Below, piece after piece: positions 60,038-64,000 of a DNA stretch of 64,000 nucleotides. Numbering within the stretch: position 1 is the stretch's first letter; every line of letters starts with the position of its first letter. A program made the translations under genes and the position numbers. The notes under the pieces were generated by a model, which ran no database searches, was not told the origin of the DNA, and saw only the letters and a program-made list of their open reading frames with translations. The DNA comes from Flavobacteriales bacterium UBA2306 (lineage in GTDB: Bacteria > Bacteroidota > Bacteroidia > Flavobacteriales > Weeksellaceae): positions 490,712-554,711 of the forward strand of contig DDVS01000001.1 of NCBI GenBank assembly GCA_002345565.1. The letters are read 5' to 3'.

Positions 60038-60820
60038 TTACCTGTATTTCTTTCTCTCAAGATAAGTAGTAATATGTTCTATCGGTATTAAATCCAACAG
60101 ATCAGAAACTTCAATCGTATGGTGTTTTTCCAAGATACTTTTTATGGCAACATCGGCCTGCGGATAATTGGTCAAACGATCCAATAGTCCATAAACATTA
60201 ACCATTTTTTTATGCGTATTTTCAGTATCTCCTCCAAACCAAGATCCGTTAAAGTGATGACTCACGTAATTTTTGGGCAGATCTTGTGAAAAATAAACCG
60301 AAGGATATAATGTGACTCCGTGATTTAATTTCTGAATACTGTCATCAAATCGATCTGCACCATATTCTTTTTCCAGCATCTCTGAGAAAATGTCTGTATT
60401 GATACGTTCTTCAAAACCATCTTGGCTGTTGTAATAATCAACAAAGTCTTTTGATAACTGATGTTTGGGCTCAGCCATCCAAAATGCGGAATATGGGACT
60501 CCTTTGACTTCAAAACCGCACACTGCTTTTTCATTAAGGAATTCATCAATTGGTAACTTCAATTCCATATCAGTGTCCATGTAAACGCCACCATAATCGT
60601 ACATTACCTTGGATCTTACATAATCGGAGACAAATGCCCATTTTTTTTGTTCAAAGGCTTCACGGACATAATTATTATCGTTTAATGGTGCATTGCTTTC
60701 GTTCCATTCTATAATTTCAAAATCAGGATGAATCTTTTTCCAGGTTGCAATGCAATGTTCTGCCAATTGATCTTTGGCTTGTCCGCCAAACCAGCAGTAA
60801 TGTATTTTTTTTGGTATCAT
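60038..60820 (-). CDS. Glycosyltransferase with DXD motif (OCH1/capsular type)
   Basis: 260 aa. Start IPKKIHYCWFGGQAKDQLAEHCIATWKKIHPDFEIIEWNE is the signature of the Gly_transf_sug family. The nucleotide-sugar/Mn-binding DXD is MDTDME in YDYGGVYMDTDMELKLP (~residues 92-105). Cytoplasmic; likely adds a hexose in surface polysaccharide synthesis. No neighbouring glycan genes. It converges on the response regulator gene. Confidence 0.87.
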   Translation of the reverse strand: MIPKKIHYCWFGGQAKDQLAEHCIATWKKIHPDFEIIEWNESNAPLNDNNYVREAFEQKKWAFVSDYVRSKVMYDYGGVYMDTDMELKLPIDEFLNEKAVCGFEVKGVPYSAFWMAEPKHQLSKDFVDYYNSQDGFEERINTDIFSEMLEKEYGADRFDDSIQKLNHGVTLYPSVYFSQDLPKNYVSHHFNGSWFGGDTENTHKKMVNVYGLLDRLTNYPQADVAIKSILEKHHTIEVSDLLDLIPIEHITTYLERKKYR

Positions 60821-60997
60821 AAAAATAGGTTTAGTAAGAATTGTTAACAGCTATACAAACATTAAACCTTTATTTTAATTTTGGAAAAAAACGCATGCAA
60901 ATATTTCGTTGTACTACTCTATTTTTCATTAATCTACTCACATTGGTGTAATAGGTATGATATTCGATAGAGACTTAACAATTAATAAACTACATCT

Positions 60998-62326
60998 ATG
61001 CAGAGTGTTTCCGACCGTTACCAACCAAAATCCTATGTAGAAATTACACTGCCTCACTGGGCAAAAAATGCAACACTGTATGAACTTAATATCAGACAGT
61101 TTTCCCAGGAAGGAAACTTCAAATCAGTTATAAAACAGTTGCCAAGATTAAAAGAACTCGGCATTGATATCATCTGGCTGATGCCGATTCATCCTATTGG
61201 TGAATTGAACCGTAAAGGGAGTTTAGGAAGTTATTATTCTGTAAAAAATTATTTGGAAGTCAATCCTGAATTTGGGACTGAAGAAGAATTTAAACAATTA
61301 GTACAGGCTATACATGATGAAGGAATGTATATTATTTTGGATTGGGTTGCAAATCATACGAGTTGGGATAACCATTTGGTTTATGACCATCCTGAGTGGT
61401 ATAAAAAATCAAGAAAAAACACTTTTCAATCAACCAGGTGGAGAGATTACGATGATATTATTGAGTTTGATTATTCTCAAACAGAACTCCGGAGGTATAT
61501 GACTAACGCCTTAAAGTATTGGGTTAAGGAATTTGATATTGACGGATTTCGTTGCGATATAGCAAGTTTTGTACCTATCGATTTTTGGGAGAATGCCAGA
61601 GCGGAACTTGATGAAACTAAACCCGTTTTTATGCTTGCCGAGGCCGAAGACAAAGATCTTCACCGTCGCGCTTTTGATGCAACTTATAACTGGACGCTTT
61701 GGAATATTTTGCATCAGATCGCTATCAATCATTATAGTGTAAAAACTCTGACTGAAGCGTACCTTGCTGAACATGTGTCCATTTTTCCAAAAGAAGCTCT
61801 TAGAATGAACTTCATAGATAATCACGATAAGAATTCATGGGAAGGAACGCCTTGCAGCAACTTCACAGATGCTCTGAATGCAGTGACCATCTTTACCTTC
61901 TTGATGGATGGTATTCCCTTGGTTTACAATGGACAGGAAGCAGGACTTTGCCGATCATTAGAATTCTTTGAGAAAGATCCTATTTGTTGGCAGGAACACC
62001 CTAATAAAAGTCTTTACTCTACCATATTTAATTTAAAACATCGTAATCAGGCATTATGGAATGGGCGTTATGGAGGAGAGGTGGTTCGGATTATGAATGA
62101 TAAAATGGAACAAATTGTTTCCTTCGTCAGAGAAAAAAATGGGGATAAGGTTTTGGTTTTTATTAATCTGAGTAAAGATGATGTTTTAGTTCAATTCGAT
62201 ACATCATTTGATAAAGGATTGTATAAAAATCTTTTTCTGAATACAGAAACTATTGTTGAAGACACATTGATAATCGATATGGCACCTTGGGATTATTTGA
62301 TTCTTCATCAAACTACCAAAATTTAA
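60998..62326 (+). CDS. Cytoplasmic alpha-amylase family glycoside hydrolase (GH13)
   Basis: 442 aa, no signal peptide. The four GH13 regions are visible: I DWVANHTSW, II GFRCDIASF with nucleophile Asp, III VFMLAEAED with the acid Glu, IV NFIDNHDKNSW. The (beta/alpha)8 domain starts ATLYELNIRQFSQEG. A short C-terminal beta domain follows. It probably acts on internal maltodextrin, glycogen or trehalose-related glucans; exact specificity is unknown. It stands alone, with no sus-like genes. Confidence 0.9.
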   Translation: MQSVSDRYQPKSYVEITLPHWAKNATLYELNIRQFSQEGNFKSVIKQLPRLKELGIDIIWLMPIHPIGELNRKGSLGSYYSVKNYLEVNPEFGTEEEFKQLVQAIHDEGMYIILDWVANHTSWDNHLVYDHPEWYKKSRKNTFQSTRWRDYDDIIEFDYSQTELRRYMTNALKYWVKEFDIDGFRCDIASFVPIDFWENARAELDETKPVFMLAEAEDKDLHRRAFDATYNWTLWNILHQIAINHYSVKTLTEAYLAEHVSIFPKEALRMNFIDNHDKNSWEGTPCSNFTDALNAVTIFTFLMDGIPLVYNGQEAGLCRSLEFFEKDPICWQEHPNKSLYSTIFNLKHRNQALWNGRYGGEVVRIMNDKMEQIVSFVREKNGDKVLVFINLSKDDVLVQFDTSFDKGLYKNLFLNTETIVEDTLIIDMAPWDYLILHQTTKI

Positions 62327-62473
62327 GATATTTTTTTAGTTGAATGTTTTATTGTTTTTGTCTATCTTTTTTCCGTCGCTCTTGCAAAGACATCACAGCC
62401 AGTTTTTCTTTGATTTTTTTGTGACTTTGCGGGTTTATTATGGAAAAAAGTCTTTGTAGTAGAATAAATTTAA

Positions 62474-62499
62474 CAAAAAAACCGAAAAATTTCCGGTTT
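62474..62499 (-). terminator. Thioredoxin-family gene terminator
   Basis: Minus-strand AAACCGGAA / TTTCGGTTT arms (around 62479-62499), followed by a T-run. Confidence 0.7.
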
Positions 62500-62523
62500 A
62501 TAATATACTTAAAAAAAGATTTA

Positions 62524-63063
62524 TTAAGATTTTGGTTTCCAATCGTTAAAGAAGTTTTTGACTTTTTCCAGGCTGTAGCCTTTTCCTTCTTCTAAAACAG
62601 CGCTGTCTTGTGTATGAATTTGTTTTCCGTCATTATCTAAAACGATGAAAACCGGATATCCGAATTTCTCTCCAGGATTTCCGTATTTCGCAAAAACCTT
62701 CTCGTTTTTATTTTCAGGAGAAAAGTTTAAATGATAATAAACATAATTGTTATCCACGATTGTTTTTAACTCGGGAGTAGTCTGGACGTATTGGTTAAAC
62801 TTCAAACACCAGATGCACCAATTTCCACCTGCCTGAATCATTACATTTTTATGTTCTTTTTTAGCAAGTTTAATCGCATTCTGAATATCTTGTTCTGCAT
62901 TAGCTTCTGGATGATAGGGCTTTGGAAGTTTTGCTTTTTCTTCAGCGGCAGCTTTTTTCTTGGCTTCTAGCTGTTCGTTACTTGACAAAGTAGTCTGCGC
63001 ATTAGTAAAAGAAAACAAAAAGACGCTTCCTAAAAATAGAATTTTAATGATTGATGTTCGCAT
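62524..63063 (-). CDS. Periplasmic thioredoxin-family protein (DUF255-like)
   Basis: 179 aa from the chosen ATG at 63063, which begins the signal peptide MRTSIIKILFLGSVFLFSF (cleaved after TNAQ). The longer form from 63096 adds 11 residues in front of it. The thioredoxin-like domain has the active site NWCIWCLKF (CxxC) preceded by HKNVMIQAGG, and a cis-Pro segment YPVFIVLDNDGKQ. A Lys/Ala-rich linker (LEAKKKAAAEEKAKLPKPYHPEA) lies between signal and domain. It is probably a periplasmic disulfide reductase or redox chaperone. Confidence 0.87.
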   Translation of the reverse strand: MRTSIIKILFLGSVFLFSFTNAQTTLSSNEQLEAKKKAAAEEKAKLPKPYHPEANAEQDIQNAIKLAKKEHKNVMIQAGGNWCIWCLKFNQYVQTTPELKTIVDNNYVYYHLNFSPENKNEKVFAKYGNPGEKFGYPVFIVLDNDGKQIHTQDSAVLEEGKGYSLEKVKNFFNDWKPKS

Positions 63064-63125
63064 TATAACTAATGATTTGATTTTAATAATGTTCAAAGTT
63101 AATCAAATTTACAGCTATTTTTCAG

Positions 63126-63133
63126 TATATTTG
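63126..63133 (+). promoter_or_regulatory. -7 box of the lpxL-like gene (TATATTTG)
   Basis: TATATTTG, 17 nt before the TTG start codon at 63151. Confidence 0.5.
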
Positions 63134-63150
63134 CCAATATTCATCATCCA

Positions 63151-64000
63151 TTGAATCGATTTTTATTCGGCATATTATTACTAATTTCCAGATTACCTCT
63201 TAGAATATTATATATCTTCTCGGATATAATGTTCTTAATTAATTATTATATAATAGGTTACAGGAGAAAAGAAGTTTTACAAAATTTACAAAATGCTTTT
63301 CCCGAAAAATCAGAAAAGGAGATTAAAGAAATTTCCAGAAAGTTTTTCCACAATTTCTGTGATTACCTTGCAGAAATGATTAAAGGGTTTACAATTTCCC
63401 AGACAGAGTCCAGAGTAAGAATGCAACATCTCAATCAGCATCTTTTTCAACAAGCGAAAGATGAAGGTAAAAATGTGATTATGCTATCTGGACATGTCTT
63501 TAACTGGGAGTGGTTCAATGCTCTTTCTACACTCATTCCGCAAAAAAATTGCTATCCTGTGTACAGAAAAATCAGCAACAGTTTTTGGGAAGATAAGATA
63601 AAATTTATAAGAAATAGATTCAATAATCAATCTTTAGAAGCCAATGATGTTATTAAACATATCTTCCGAAACCAGAATGATGGAAATTCTGTTTATATGT
63701 TTGTGGCAGATCAAACACCAAATCAGCATTCTGTAAGTTATGGCTTAAAATTTCTTAATCAGAAAACGCCTGCCTTTGTGGGTTATGACAAATTATCTAC
63801 AAGGATGGATATGATCTTCATCTATTGTGAAATGAAAAAAGTGAAGCGCGGATTCTATCAGGTTAATTATTACAGAATTTATCCGGACGGCGAAAAATTT
63901 GTAGAGCACGAAGTGGTTAGAAAATTCCATAAATTGTTAGAAAATACCATCCATAAAAGACCAGACAACTGGCTTTGGTCCCACAGAAGATGGAAATACA
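63151..64000 (+). CDS. Lipid A / lysophospholipid acyltransferase (LpxL/HtrB family), partial at the window edge
   Basis: Open to the right edge with no stop; 283 complete codons are present, near full family length. The best start is TTG at 63151, giving LNRFLFGILLLISRLPLRIL with a membrane anchor; the frame has no ATG until about residue 27, inside the conserved region. Later: EVLQNLQNAFPEKSEKEI, the catalytic HX4E in SGHVFNWEWF (His ~115), YMFVADQTPN, and PDNWLWSHRRWKY near the end. The family adds secondary acyl chains to lipid A or acylates related lipids at the inner membrane. A TAnnTTTG box just upstream supports the start. Confidence 0.85.
   Translation, partial: MNRFLFGILLLISRLPLRILYIFSDIMFLINYYIIGYRRKEVLQNLQNAFPEKSEKEIKEISRKFFHNFCDYLAEMIKGFTISQTESRVRMQHLNQHLFQQAKDEGKNVIMLSGHVFNWEWFNALSTLIPQKNCYPVYRKISNSFWEDKIKFIRNRFNNQSLEANDVIKHIFRNQNDGNSVYMFVADQTPNQHSVSYGLKFLNQKTPAFVGYDKLSTRMDMIFIYCEMKKVKRGFYQVNYYRIYPDGEKFVEHEVVRKFHKLLENTIHKRPDNWLWSHRRWKY

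Overview
The window is a chromosomal segment of an AT-rich Bacteroidota genome, most likely a Chryseobacterium/Epilithonimonas-type flavobacterium. Supporting signs are three type IX secretion system (T9SS) cargo proteins with C-terminal 'IYPNP' sorting domains, the gliding/T9SS lipoprotein GldD, the short Bacteroidota housekeeping sigma factor, lipoproteins with acidic residues after the lipobox cysteine, almost no Shine-Dalgarno sequences, and many promoters of the flavobacterial TTG / TAnnTTTG type. I found no rRNA, tRNA, prophage, insertion sequence or CRISPR array. The order is mostly housekeeping genes with a few accessory islands.

Layout. 0.1-6.7 kb: secreted subtilisin-like protease, two periplasmic parvulin-type prolyl isomerases, a PfkB sugar kinase and gldD. 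6.7-7.2 kb: repeat-rich spacer, then rpoD. 8.2-12.2 kb: small membrane protein, FAD monooxygenase, a membrane protein with a heptad-repeat coiled coil, a TIGR01777-type epimerase and CvfB. 12.3-15.6 kb: two exported proteins divergent from a TPR-AraC hybrid regulator. 15.5-22.6 kb: hisS, alkB, an MFS exporter, yidD-lgt, threonine aldolase and an MntR/DtxR regulator. 22.6-27.9 kb: a candidate structured RNA, a polysaccharide flippase, an FkbM methyltransferase, a decayed T9SS domain, an unusual GC-rich lipoprotein, and a PAS-LuxR regulator. 28-33.7 kb: glutathione peroxidase, gcvT, yjdM, a second candidate small RNA, an ABC ATPase, YceI, pheS. 33.5-39.9 kb: marC, batD, batC, an ABC-2 exporter pair and an SPFH protein. 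40.1-44.2 kb: a PNGase F-like secreted glycoamidase, a lipoprotein phosphatase, and an OmpA-family protein. 44.5-51.4 kb: gcvP, long-chain acyl-CoA ligase, an SDR reductase, beta-propeller phytase. 51.4-54.2 kb: the TonB receptor co-transcribed with the phytase. 54.4-64 kb: hydrolase, lipoprotein plus T9SS BNR protein, a TPR histidine kinase/response regulator pair, glycosyltransferase, alpha-amylase, thioredoxin, and a partial LpxL-type acyltransferase at the right edge.

How the genes fit together. Several loci concern the cell envelope: surface and secreted hydrolases exported by T9SS, periplasmic chaperones, lipoprotein maturation (lgt), YidD, and lipid A acylation. The phytase and its TonB receptor form a phosphate-scavenging pair. 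The most notable signals not explained by coding genes are two candidate minus-strand small RNAs (about 22597-22761 and 30464-30573). Each sits between converging genes and has a promoter-like box, folding arms with mutually exclusive partners, and a 3' U-run. A second notable signal is a set of six genes whose TAnnTTTG box ends only 4-5 nt before the ATG, which predicts leaderless mRNAs.
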